Assembly: GCA_963544615.1 (NCBI GenBank) | Contig: CAUUGB010000024.1 | Location: forward strand, 1 to 13,435 | DNA: 13,435 nt | From: CAUUGB01 sp963544615 | GTDB taxonomy: Bacteria > Patescibacteriota > Microgenomatia > UBA1400 > PJMF01 | Direction of reading: 5' to 3' | Part shown: positions 1-6,066 of the stretch, piece by piece | Position numbering within the stretch: position 1 is the first letter of the stretch | How the letters are laid out: each line of letters begins with the position of its first letter | Position numbers and translations under genes: made by a program | The notes under the pieces: model-generated | Told to the model about the DNA's origin: nothing | The model's database searches: none | Seen by the model: only the letters and a program-made list of their open reading frames with translations

Positions 1-26
1 ACAGCATTCTCATTAGGTGATGATTT

Positions 27-353
27 ATGAATATAGTGATGTTTGATGTGATGAGGTTTTGCCATGAAGGTTTGGAAGAACGCCACACTTTCGTTGGTTC
101 ATTATGGGACAAAAATTTTGACTTTTACAACAACCCCACTGTGAACGAGTGGGCAATACACTCACCCATTAATCAGGAAGAATGTTTAAGCTGTCCAGCA
201 CTAGCAGTTTGTGGCGGTGGTTGTCCTTATGGTGCAATGCTTAAGTATGGTAGTATTTGGAACATTGATAGGCGTTTCTGCATTCACTCTAAAGAAGCAC
301 TTGAGTGGTTAATCTGGGATTTATACGATAAGGTTTTAGAGAGCTTATCTTGA
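27..353 (+). CDS. C-terminal SPASM-domain fragment of a radical-SAM protein (truncated, probably a broken gene)
   Basis: The 108-residue product carries the auxiliary iron-sulfur region of radical-SAM peptide-modifying enzymes. It has an early Cys in FCHEGLEE (residue 12), then a CX2CX5CX3C block (CLSCP, then CGGGCP, about residues 51-65), then a final Cys in RRFCIHSK. This is the SPASM layout, which normally sits at the C-terminus behind a CX3CX2C radical-SAM barrel. No barrel or CX3CX2C motif is present here, so this product alone cannot be an active enzyme. There are in-frame stops at 18-23, directly upstream of the ATG. Reading the first 60 bases in all three frames gives pieces (GDD, then YEYSD, then FDVMRFCHEG) that look like one continuous domain split by two single-base shifts, so the gene is probably frameshifted rather than born short. 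No ribosome binding site is visible. The SPASM assignment is firm; the substrate is unknown. Confidence 0.75.
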   Translation: MNIVMFDVMRFCHEGLEERHTFVGSLWDKNFDFYNNPTVNEWAIHSPINQEECLSCPALAVCGGGCPYGAMLKYGSIWNIDRRFCIHSKEALEWLIWDLYDKVLESLS

Positions 354-364
354 CACAACTTGCC

Positions 365-394
365 CCCTCTCTTATTTCTAAGAAAGGGATTTTT
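365..394 (+). terminator. Rho-independent terminator after the SPASM gene
   Basis: The arms at 365-374 (CCCTCTCTTA) and 379-388 (TAAGAAAGGG) form a 10-bp stem with one C-A mismatch and a 4-base loop. A run of five T follows at 390-394. It lies 11 bases past the SPASM stop codon and overlaps the last codons of the convergent peptidase-like gene. Confidence 0.65.
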
Positions 395-1034
395 GTTGTT
401 TGAGATATTTAAGTCCTTGTTGTCGATATGCAAGTAAATCGCCATGCCAAAATCCCTGCAGATGTTTGATCTGCTCTTCGCTCAAATCGACACCAAAAAC
501 ACCGCCATCGCAGCCAGTGAAATCTTTAATTACTTCCTCATCATTAAGTACGCAGGGCACAAAAACCTCACTCAATACCCAATCATCACTAGGATATTCC
601 TTTTCCCACTGTTCCAATTGTTTCTCTAGGTTTTTAAAATATAAAAAGTGAGTCATTTCGTGAGCACAAACTGAATAAATATCGGGGCGATAAAACCGAT
701 AGTTAACCATAAAAGAATGTGTTTCCAAAAAACGTGGACACATTGGACACACTGACGGGTAAATTGTTATCTCTTTAATGCCATCCCAATGTTCACCAAT
801 TAACTGGCTCAACCTGTTGGCGATAAGTCGTAAATTGTCTTGTTCGCTTTTAAGCCACTCAACTCGCTCATTCAATTTCTTTTTATCTTGATAATATTTC
901 ATCTCAATGAATTTATTTACCTCAGCCATGGTTTTAATCTCTGGATACCACTGTTTGACCATCTCACTGTCCAAAAAATTTTTAAATTCACGGGCGTCTT
1001 GTTTTTGATCAAGTTTGACGATGAAATCTAGCAT
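378..1034 (-). CDS. HExxH zinc metallopeptidase-like protein of unknown function
   Basis: From the ATG at 1034 the protein is 218 residues. Residues about 125-129 read HEMTH within CAHEMTHFLYF, a classic zinc-binding HExxH helix. A Glu about 27 residues further on (in WVLSEVF) is a reasonable third zinc ligand, as in gluzincins. Before the motif lie a charged helical region (about 30-80) and a CPMC pair in IYPSVCPMCPRF. There is no signal peptide or membrane segment, so it is probably cytoplasmic. The reading frame stays open to a TTG at 1058, but that TTG lies inside the spacer of a good promoter (-35 TTGACT, 17 bp, -10 TATATT), so a transcript from that promoter could not include it. The ATG at 1034 starts 9 bases after the -10. 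The gene converges with the SPASM fragment. A protease function is inferred from the motif alone; substrate unknown. Confidence 0.75.
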   Translation of the reverse strand: MLDFIVKLDQKQDAREFKNFLDSEMVKQWYPEIKTMAEVNKFIEMKYYQDKKKLNERVEWLKSEQDNLRLIANRLSQLIGEHWDGIKEITIYPSVCPMCPRFLETHSFMVNYRFYRPDIYSVCAHEMTHFLYFKNLEKQLEQWEKEYPSDDWVLSEVFVPCVLNDEEVIKDFTGCDGGVFGVDLSEEQIKHLQGFWHGDLLAYRQQGLKYLKQQKSLS

Positions 1035-1043
1035 ATGGTAGTG

Positions 1044-1072
1044 AATATACACTTCCAACTAAGACTAGTCAA
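1044..1072 (-). promoter_or_regulatory. Sigma70-type promoter of the HExxH gene
   Basis: On the minus strand, -35 TTGACT (1067-1072), a 17-bp spacer and -10 TATATT (1044-1049) precede the ATG at 1034 by 9 bases. The predicted transcript starts about 2-3 bases before the ATG, so the mRNA is almost leaderless. This decides the start codon against the upstream TTG. Confidence 0.7.
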
Positions 1073-1199
1073 TGTACTGATCAACCTCACTACATTTGGG
1101 GAATAATATTTTTCTAAAACTTTTAAGACTCAAATTTATGCTCTATCTAGCACCATAGTCGTTTGGGACACATTTAATTTATTAAGTCAGCTAAACGGA

Positions 1200-1240
1200 A
1201 TTATTAACCTTATATCAATACCTGATATCAGGTTAATAAT
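1200..1240. repeat. 18-bp-arm inverted repeat with a 5-base loop
   Basis: The arms 1200-1217 (ATTATTAACCTTATATCA) and 1223-1240 (TGATATCAGGTTAATAAT) are complementary at 17 of 18 positions around the loop ATACC. It sits 26 bases past the umuC stop, so it could end umuC transcription or protect the 3' end. No T run follows on either strand, so it is not a standard intrinsic terminator. The rest of the 1059-1266 gap shows only the peptidase-gene promoter. Confidence 0.8.
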
Positions 1241-1266
1241 CTGGGTAAAATTATCACGCCAACTAA

Positions 1267-2556
1267 CTAGCGTACTCGGCATAATTGCTGCCAACAGGTT
1301 GTATAAGCACTCGAGCGCAAGCGGGTAGTAGGATAATACCGCTTCACTTGCTTTTTTATCACTGAGGGCAAACAGCTGCCCAAATGAACCACATTTTTGC
1401 CATAAACATTGGCTAATGCCTCAATGCCTGTTAGCAACTGTTGCTTTTGGTGCTGTTTTTTTGACGAAACAGCAAATAAATTTGGTTGCCAGGCTTGTTG
1501 TTTTTCCAAACCTGTTAAAATTATGCCCACTTGTTTATAGTGGCATCCAGGCACAAAAACTTGCTCCAGTAATAATTTTACTGCTGGCATGATGTCAGGA
1601 GCAAAGTTACTCGCTTGCAGTAGAGAGCGGTAAACCACCACTCGCTTTTGCTGACTGGAAAAGTTTGCCGCTGGGCGCAAATAAATCCCTACTATACCTG
1701 CCAAGATGTCTTTTTGCCACAGTGTGGGCAATATTTGTTCTAAATAGCTCGCCAACATAGCTAGCAAAATTTGCCTACTAGTAACTGCTGTGGCTAAAGT
1801 TCTGGTGCAACTAATTTGCTGCTTACCCACCGCTACATCTGATAACTCCAAACAGCTTTTCCCTTTAAGCTCATAGTAAATACGCAGCAAACCCAAACCA
1901 TAGTGCTGTTTAATTAGCGCTGGCGATAAGTTTAGCAATTGAGCAACGGTGGTAATTTTGCTGGCAAAAAGGCGACGAGCAGTTTGTCCGCCAATCCCCC
2001 AAACTTGATTAACTGGCAATTCTGCTAGCTGTGGTGATAATTTGTCTACAATCATTACTCCGTGAGTAAAAGGATCGTTTTTGGCCACTTTTACTGCTAA
2101 TTTAGCTAAAGTTTTACTTGCTGCCATTCCCACTGTCACCGGAATTCCTACCTCTCGCGCTACGGCAGTTTTAAGTTTTTGCAAAAATAATAAAGCCGTG
2201 GCTTTATTTTGTTGATAAGGTAAAAAGCATTCATCAATTGAGTATATTTCTAATTGACTGCTTTGACTAACTCTAGCAATTACTGCCATTACTCGACGCG
2301 ACATATCGGTATATAAAGCAAAATTACTGGCTAAAACAGCAATTTTGTGTTGTCGGATTAACTGCTCAATTTGAAAACGAGGCTGTCCTGTAGTAATACC
2401 TAGTTGCTTTACCTGGGCAGAGCGTGCCACCACACAACCGTGATCGCTAGACAATACTACTACCGGGCGAGCAAGCAAATCAGGACGAAAAACACGCTCA
2501 CAAGATACATAAAAATTATTGCAGTCTAATAAAACCCAACCTGTTTGCTTGGCCAT
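1267..2556 (-). CDS. umuC: Y-family translesion DNA polymerase, UmuC type
   Basis: This is the catalytic subunit of an error-prone translesion polymerase. In 429 residues (E. coli UmuC has 422) the motifs run in order. DCNNFYVSCERVF (11-23) holds the metal-binding Asp11 and the steric-gate Tyr16. YSIDECF has the catalytic Asp108 and Glu109. GMAASKTLAKLA (143-154) is followed by the helix-hairpin-helix VWGIGGQTARRL (185-196). QPNLF (357-361) matches the QxxLF beta-clamp-binding motif at the position where UmuC has QLNLF. The tail (about 375-429, with YGKNVV and YTTCW) resembles the UmuC-specific DUF4113 tail, which distinguishes it from DinB. All catalytic residues are present, so the enzyme should be active. 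The ATG at 2556 lies 6 bases after a TATAAT, predicting a leaderless mRNA. A UmuD-like gene lies upstream, separated by an unknown gene. Confidence 0.95.
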   Translation of the reverse strand: MAKQTGWVLLDCNNFYVSCERVFRPDLLARPVVVLSSDHGCVVARSAQVKQLGITTGQPRFQIEQLIRQHKIAVLASNFALYTDMSRRVMAVIARVSQSSQLEIYSIDECFLPYQQNKATALLFLQKLKTAVAREVGIPVTVGMAASKTLAKLAVKVAKNDPFTHGVMIVDKLSPQLAELPVNQVWGIGGQTARRLFASKITTVAQLLNLSPALIKQHYGLGLLRIYYELKGKSCLELSDVAVGKQQISCTRTLATAVTSRQILLAMLASYLEQILPTLWQKDILAGIVGIYLRPAANFSSQQKRVVVYRSLLQASNFAPDIMPAVKLLLEQVFVPGCHYKQVGIILTGLEKQQAWQPNLFAVSSKKQHQKQQLLTGIEALANVYGKNVVHLGSCLPSVIKKQVKRYYPTTRLRSSAYTTCWQQLCRVR

Positions 2557-2562
2557 ATGCCA

Positions 2563-2568
2563 ATTATA
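2563..2568 (-). promoter_or_regulatory. -10 box of umuC (TATAAT, 6 bases before the ATG)
   Basis: The minus strand reads GGCGTATAATTGGCAT followed by ATG. The same core (GGCGTATAATTRGCA) precedes umuD. No consensus -35 is seen 16-18 bases upstream, where the sequence is the 3' end of the preceding gene. The distance implies transcription starting at or within a base or two of the ATG. Confidence 0.6.
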
Positions 2569-2581
2569 CGCCCCAGCAATG

Positions 2582-4153
2582 CTAAACTCCCCGAGGCAAA
2601 ATAATGGTGGGACCCGGCATAAAGCTACTCACTCTATTCTCATCTGCCGGATTAGATGCAGCAGTAGATGTAAAAGTTGGCGGTGGCTCAATTACACTAG
2701 GATTAACAGCTGCCGCTGGTGCTGCCTCCACCACCGGAGCAATCGGGGCAACCACAGCGCTGCTTGCTGATGTTTTATCAGCAACTACAGGAGCATTAGC
2801 GAGATTAACTTCAGTGGGGCTAGCCACAGTAGTGCTGAACTCGCTACCAGAAGCATGAGTTGCTACAGCAGTGGACGTTGGCATCCCTTCAGTTAGGCCT
2901 GCCGCCAAAGTGACTGTTGCCGACTCATCATTGGATGGAGAAACTGCTACTGAAGTTTGCTCTGGCTTTTGTTCTTGCTCCATAAAGGTTGCCTCTCCAG
3001 CCAGATCAACCGGAGAAGGAGTTTCAACTTGACTGGAAACAGGCGGAGTTGCTGCTTCACTAGCAATAGTGTCAGCAACTTGCTCAGCTGGCGATTGTTC
3101 CAGAGTTGCCACTGGAGCCACTTGTTCTTGCAAACTTAACTGCTGCAATTCTCCCCTAATAGCAGCGAGCTGCTGGGCAACTTGCTGTTCAGCGGTGGCG
3201 TCTGCTGTTTCCATATCAGCTGCAGCATTAACAGCACTCCCATCACTAGTGTCAGCTAACTCCTTGGCCGCACCAACATGAGCAGTAGTCTCAGCTGCCA
3301 AAGTAGGGGCAGCTTCATTATTTGGCGACAAATTACTCTCAGTAGGTGCGACCTCTGGCAAACCCTGACGATAGCGCTCACTTAACTGCAATAACAAGCG
3401 CATTTTTTCTGCCAAAATACCAGCCAAACCACCACTGGCAGACTGATTTTTTATCTCCCAAGCCTGAGAAAGGCTATCCCACTTTTCACCATGATAAATA
3501 TCAATATTCTCGCTCTGACTACGACCCAAAAGCATCAGCAGTTGCACAAAACGATCGGCAGTTTCTTGAGGACTACTATTATTAGCATGACTCCAATTTT
3601 CCAAAATAGCTAAAGTGCTCGAGTCACTACTAAGTCTAGTCATCACCTCTTCGGCACCAAGACCATCAAGTAAATCACCCATGCCCGCCTCTGTCCATAA
3701 ATCTTGACATAAAGTTGCCAGAATTTTTTTGGCGATTAACTCTCTTTGCTCTGCCTGATTTTCTCCTGCTAATACTTGAGGATCTAAAGCCGCTGCTTCC
3801 CAAAGAGGTCGATAAGTGTCTCGCTCGGCTGGCAAGGTAATATTAGCGGTTAATTGTGCAAAAACTTCCTGTCCAATGTTTTTTACTTGTGTCAATTTAT
3901 CTGGCTCTAAATCATTTTTATTTTCCTCTAACTGTTGACTTAAATTAGTTTCATCAACACTATGAACATGATTTTCCTCTGTGGTTGATAATAAAGCCGG
4001 CGGCTGTTGTTCTTCCTTTAACTGCCCTAGTTCACCCACATCACTGCCATAATCACTACCCAGCATCCGCTGTCCTTGCTGATTTATTCTCCGACCCTGT
4101 TGATCGTATAATGGTATTGGCATCGCCATCATTTTAACACACTCAATACTCAC
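2582..4153 (-). CDS. Unknown 523-residue protein, helical N-terminal half and Ala/Pro/Val/Thr/Ser-rich disordered tail
   Basis: I do not recognise this protein. After a short N-terminal segment (MPIPLYDQQGRRIN, about residues 11-24) comes an acidic Gln/Glu-rich stretch to about 85. A likely helical domain follows (about 85-265, many Leu/Ala/Glu, with two Trp-containing helices), then a long low-complexity tail (266-510) rich in Ala, Val, Pro, Thr, Ser and Glu. It ends in the hydrophobic peptide FMPGPTIILPRGV. There is no signal peptide or membrane helix, so it is probably cytoplasmic. The GTG start at 4153 overlaps the end of the UmuD-like gene by 11 bases, suggesting translational coupling; ATGs at 4132, 4129 and 4123 are alternatives, and the similar-looking MPIPLYD start is attractive. 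Only 25 bases separate its stop from umuC. The position suggests a partner or regulator of the polymerase, but that is inference. Confidence 0.8.
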   Translation of the reverse strand: MSIECVKMMAMPIPLYDQQGRRINQQGQRMLGSDYGSDVGELGQLKEEQQPPALLSTTEENHVHSVDETNLSQQLEENKNDLEPDKLTQVKNIGQEVFAQLTANITLPAERDTYRPLWEAAALDPQVLAGENQAEQRELIAKKILATLCQDLWTEAGMGDLLDGLGAEEVMTRLSSDSSTLAILENWSHANNSSPQETADRFVQLLMLLGRSQSENIDIYHGEKWDSLSQAWEIKNQSASGGLAGILAEKMRLLLQLSERYRQGLPEVAPTESNLSPNNEAAPTLAAETTAHVGAAKELADTSDGSAVNAAADMETADATAEQQVAQQLAAIRGELQQLSLQEQVAPVATLEQSPAEQVADTIASEAATPPVSSQVETPSPVDLAGEATFMEQEQKPEQTSVAVSPSNDESATVTLAAGLTEGMPTSTAVATHASGSEFSTTVASPTEVNLANAPVVADKTSASSAVVAPIAPVVEAAPAAAVNPSVIEPPPTFTSTAASNPADENRVSSFMPGPTIILPRGV

Positions 4154-4553
4154 GCACCAGTGCTTTTACCACTCCCCATAACTGTGCTGCCTCTTGATGA
4201 TGATAAGTGGCCGCAATCACCTTGCCTCTCTGATTAACTAGTTGCCAACCGGTTCCCTCTTTGCGCCTCACTTTAGCCAAAACCAGCTCGCCAGCTGAAA
4301 CTGTAACTACCAATGAATTAGCACTCAAAGGCAAAGAGCGGTCCACCACCAACACATCGCCTGTATAAATACCCTCACTTTCCCAGCAATCACTTTCTAA
4401 ACGCAGCAAAAATACCGCTGGATGACTGAGTTTGAATCGCACATCAAGACTAAGAGGCAATAAGGCTGGTTTTTGTCGAGCAGCAAAACCCCTTTTTGCT
4501 TGCTGGCGTCCCTCATCACTACTAACAGAGTCTAAAACCACTGAAGTCATCAT
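4143..4553 (-). CDS. umuD: UmuD-like S24-fold protein with both catalytic positions replaced
   Basis: UmuD is the accessory subunit of the UmuC polymerase and normally cleaves itself after DNA damage. This 136-residue protein (E. coli UmuD has 139) aligns along its length. HPAVFLLRLESDCWESEGI matches the HPSATYFVKASGDSM region. TGDVLVVD (64-71) matches DGDLLIVD, and the end LWGVVKALVR matches VFGVVIHVVKAMR. RGF (21-23) lies where UmuD has its cleavage site CGF. The residue at the nucleophile (Ser60) is Cys56 (codon 4386-4388). At the general-base Lys97 it is Ala93, with Lys94 just after. P1 of the cleavage site is Arg instead of a small residue. It may therefore be unable to cleave itself, or do so slowly; a one-residue alignment shift restoring Lys94 cannot be excluded. 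The ATG at 4553 is followed by a second ATG and lies 5 bases after TATAAT. Confidence 0.85.
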   Translation of the reverse strand: MMTSVVLDSVSSDEGRQQAKRGFAARQKPALLPLSLDVRFKLSHPAVFLLRLESDCWESEGIYTGDVLVVDRSLPLSANSLVVTVSAGELVLAKVRRKEGTGWQLVNQRGKVIAATYHHQEAAQLWGVVKALVREY

Positions 4554-4558
4554 TGCTA

Positions 4559-4564
4559 ATTATA
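4559..4564 (-). promoter_or_regulatory. -10 box of umuD (TATAAT, 5 bases before the ATG)
   Basis: The minus strand reads GGCGTATAATTAGCA followed by ATG ATG. It shares 14 of 15 bases with the umuC promoter core. No consensus -35 and no CGAAC-N4-GTTCG or CTGT-N8-ACAG type SOS box was found nearby. Confidence 0.6.
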
Positions 4565-4672
4565 CGCCGTCTCACAGAAACAAAATTTACTCAAGGTGAA
4601 AAGAGTTTACCCGTGCAACATTAGGCTCACTAATTTAAGCCAACTACCAAGCAACAACCAAGACCACTAATT

Positions 4673-5527
4673 TCAATTTGCCTCATCGACAAACTTAGCG
4701 TAGACAAAAAGTCTCAATTTTGAGTTCCACCAATATACGCATGTATAGGCAATTAAATCGGCATTTGTTTCACTAATTGCCTGAGATTTTTCAATCTTGT
4801 AAATTTGATATTGCCACAATTTATAATCATCTATTAACTCCAAAATATCCCCCACTTGCAATTGATGTAGATTTTGAAAAGTTTTAGGTTTGTCTTCATC
4901 CCGCACAAACATATTAAAATGATGGCTAGCCAAAATTACGGTGCGCCCTCGGCGGCCTAATTCACCATAATCGGTGTAAAGATAAGCACCTTGGCGCATC
5001 ATCTTATCAATTTCACCGACGTTCTCAGGTTCAGTGTTACTCAAAATAGCAGCATTCACCGTCCCATTCAGACTGCGAATCCAACGACCAGCCGGCAAAC
5101 TTAAATCATAGCGAGGCGGCACTTTACTACCTTGATAATTTTGCACCAAGTTAGGTTGAAAAATCAGTTCACTCTCACTGCCAAGCTCCTGCCAATTCCT
5201 CGCTACCTCGCCAGCAGACTGACGCTTAGATTGTTCTGCCACCACTCCCTCGCCCCAATGAAAAGTGGCGCTCAACCAAGCTGGCAAATAATACCCCAGC
5301 AGTACCAGCAAACCCACAATCACTAGACTATTTAAAACCCAACGCCACCGCTGACGAGCTCTCCGACGACGCCAGAACAACACACTTTCACGAGAATGGG
5401 TAAAAAAATAAGGATTATAAAAAACTAAGCGTACTTGTTTGGCGCCACGATATAAACGACTACAATCTACAATTTTTACTCTAGTAATAAGAGTAAACAG
5501 CCGGTTAGTTTTCTTTTTTACTCTCAC
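4673..5527 (-). CDS. Membrane-anchored sortase
   Basis: Sortases are cysteine transpeptidases that link surface proteins to the wall or to each other outside the membrane. From the GTG at 5527 the protein is 284 residues. It has a basic cytoplasmic N-terminus (about 1-62, with an RRRRARQRWRW cluster), one membrane helix (about 63-85) and an extracellular sortase domain (about 140-284). The catalytic His lies in VILASHHF (about 202), the Cys in LIAYTCVYWW (about 263) and the Arg in KLRLFVYAKF (about 272). The usual order H, C, R and spacing are kept, although the common TLxTC is AYTC and GH is SH. An in-frame TTG at 5530 lies only 3 bases after the -10; the GTG at 5527 fits the 6-base spacing seen at other genes here. 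No LPxTG-type sorting signal was found in the window, so its substrate is elsewhere or non-standard. The gene is divergent from the surface fibre gene. Confidence 0.85.
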   Translation of the reverse strand: MRVKKKTNRLFTLITRVKIVDCSRLYRGAKQVRLVFYNPYFFTHSRESVLFWRRRRARQRWRWVLNSLVIVGLLVLLGYYLPAWLSATFHWGEGVVAEQSKRQSAGEVARNWQELGSESELIFQPNLVQNYQGSKVPPRYDLSLPAGRWIRSLNGTVNAAILSNTEPENVGEIDKMMRQGAYLYTDYGELGRRGRTVILASHHFNMFVRDEDKPKTFQNLHQLQVGDILELIDDYKLWQYQIYKIEKSQAISETNADLIAYTCVYWWNSKLRLFVYAKFVDEAN

Positions 5528-5533
5528 CAATTC

Positions 5534-5542
5534 ATTATATCA
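5534..5542 (-). promoter_or_regulatory. Extended -10 promoter of the sortase gene
   Basis: The minus strand reads TGATATAATGAATTGGTG: an extended -10 (TGn plus TATAAT), then 6 bases, then GTG. No -35 of note is present. The spacing predicts a leaderless or nearly leaderless transcript and supports GTG 5527 as the start. Confidence 0.6.
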
Positions 5543-5577
5543 TGCTATCTGACCTAGTTTTTTATATAAAGTGATAC

Positions 5578-5606
5578 TTTACAAACTGCAATTTAGTGAT
5601 TATTAT
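5578..5606 (+). promoter_or_regulatory. Candidate plus-strand promoter for an intergenic RNA
   Basis: The -35 TTTACA (5578-5583), a 17-bp spacer and the -10 TATTAT (5601-5606) are each one base from consensus. The predicted start is near 5613. No coding gene begins close downstream; instead two hairpins and a T run follow. Confidence 0.45.
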
Positions 5607-5612
5607 ATCCTC

Positions 5613-5719
5613 ATCGTTGAGCCCCTATCCCTTAATTTGATCGGATATGCTCTCGAGTTAGAAAAAGCATTGTTATATGTGGTCTCTGTCCAGCGATAAT
5701 AATGCTTTTTCCGTTTTTT
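5613..5719 (+). ncRNA. Candidate small RNA of about 107 nt between sortase and surface-fibre genes
   Basis: The stretch lies between a promoter-like element (5578-5606) and a hairpin with a T run. A first stem-loop pairs GAGC (5619-5622) with GCTC (5649-5652), and TATCC (5626-5630) with GGATA (5643-5647). A second stem of 16 bp pairs 5661-5676 with 5696-5711 and is followed by six T (5714-5719). No open reading frame of note is present and it does not resemble tmRNA, 6S, SRP or RNase P RNA in any part I can recognise. It could instead be a leader upstream of the fibre gene, but that gene has its own promoter near 6023. The call is from structure only. Confidence 0.4.
5661..5719 (+). terminator. 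Hairpin plus T run ending the candidate small RNA
   Basis: The arms 5661-5676 (GAAAAAGCATTGTTAT) and 5696-5711 (ATAATAATGCTTTTTC) pair over 16 bp with one G-U pair, with a 19-base loop. TTTTTT follows at 5714-5719. No protein gene upstream on the plus strand needs it. Confidence 0.55.
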
Positions 5720-6022
5720 CCCTGGTTTTGTTGATTTTACTCAAAATATTTTTTGCTAACTTAAAAAGTGGCAACTTATCCCCCATTAATTCACTCCAAC
5801 AATAAAATATTTGTCATTGAGTTATTTTAGTTTTTTTGTATCTGGTATAGGTGTGCAAATAAATCTTATCGGCTTATTAATAATGAGCTGTAATTATATT
5901 ATGAGTCTAAATAGATAATAAATATGTATTATATATTGGTAATTCAATTATTTAACTCATATAGTTCTTGTATAAAGACTTAGCTTAAAACAATCAATGC
6001 AGCAATAAATATTCCTATAATC
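5720..6022. other. AT-rich divergent spacer without a recognised gene
   Basis: About 300 bases, much richer in A and T than the flanking genes. I see no convincing reading frame or RNA gene. A short imperfect palindrome (around GCTTATTAATAATGAGC, 5872-5888) is the only local structure noted. The stretch lies upstream of the fibre-gene promoter and may hold regulatory sites, but none can be named. Confidence 0.5.
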
Positions 6023-6052
6023 TTGACAAGAATACATTTTTTATTGTAGTAT
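6023..6052 (+). promoter_or_regulatory. Sigma70-type promoter of the surface-fibre gene
   Basis: A perfect -35 TTGACA (6023-6028), an 18-bp spacer and -10 TAGTAT (6047-6052). Transcription should begin near 6058-6060, which leaves the ATG at 6055 outside the mRNA and points to the ATG at 6067 (or a TTG at 6058) as the true start. Confidence 0.7.
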
Positions 6053-6066
6053 TAATGTTGAAATTT

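Noticed and set aside
400..651. Plus-strand frames opposite the HExxH gene
   Set aside because: The minus-strand gene has a promoter and a zinc motif; the plus frames have biased composition and no recognisable domain.
1200..1240. Inverted repeat as a transposon end or IS remnant
   Set aside because: No transposase or target duplication is nearby; the arms are adjacent, forming a hairpin rather than flanking an element.
2604..3281. Plus-strand open frames opposite the unknown 523-residue gene
   Set aside because: They are Ala/Thr-rich mirror translations of the low-complexity tail, with no start signals; treated as antisense shadows.
4554..4672. SOS operator between umuD and the sortase; also a 9-bp direct repeat CACTAATTT at 4628 and 4665
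   Set aside because: No LexA-type palindrome of known consensus is present, and a 9-bp repeat in AT-rich DNA is too weak to interpret.
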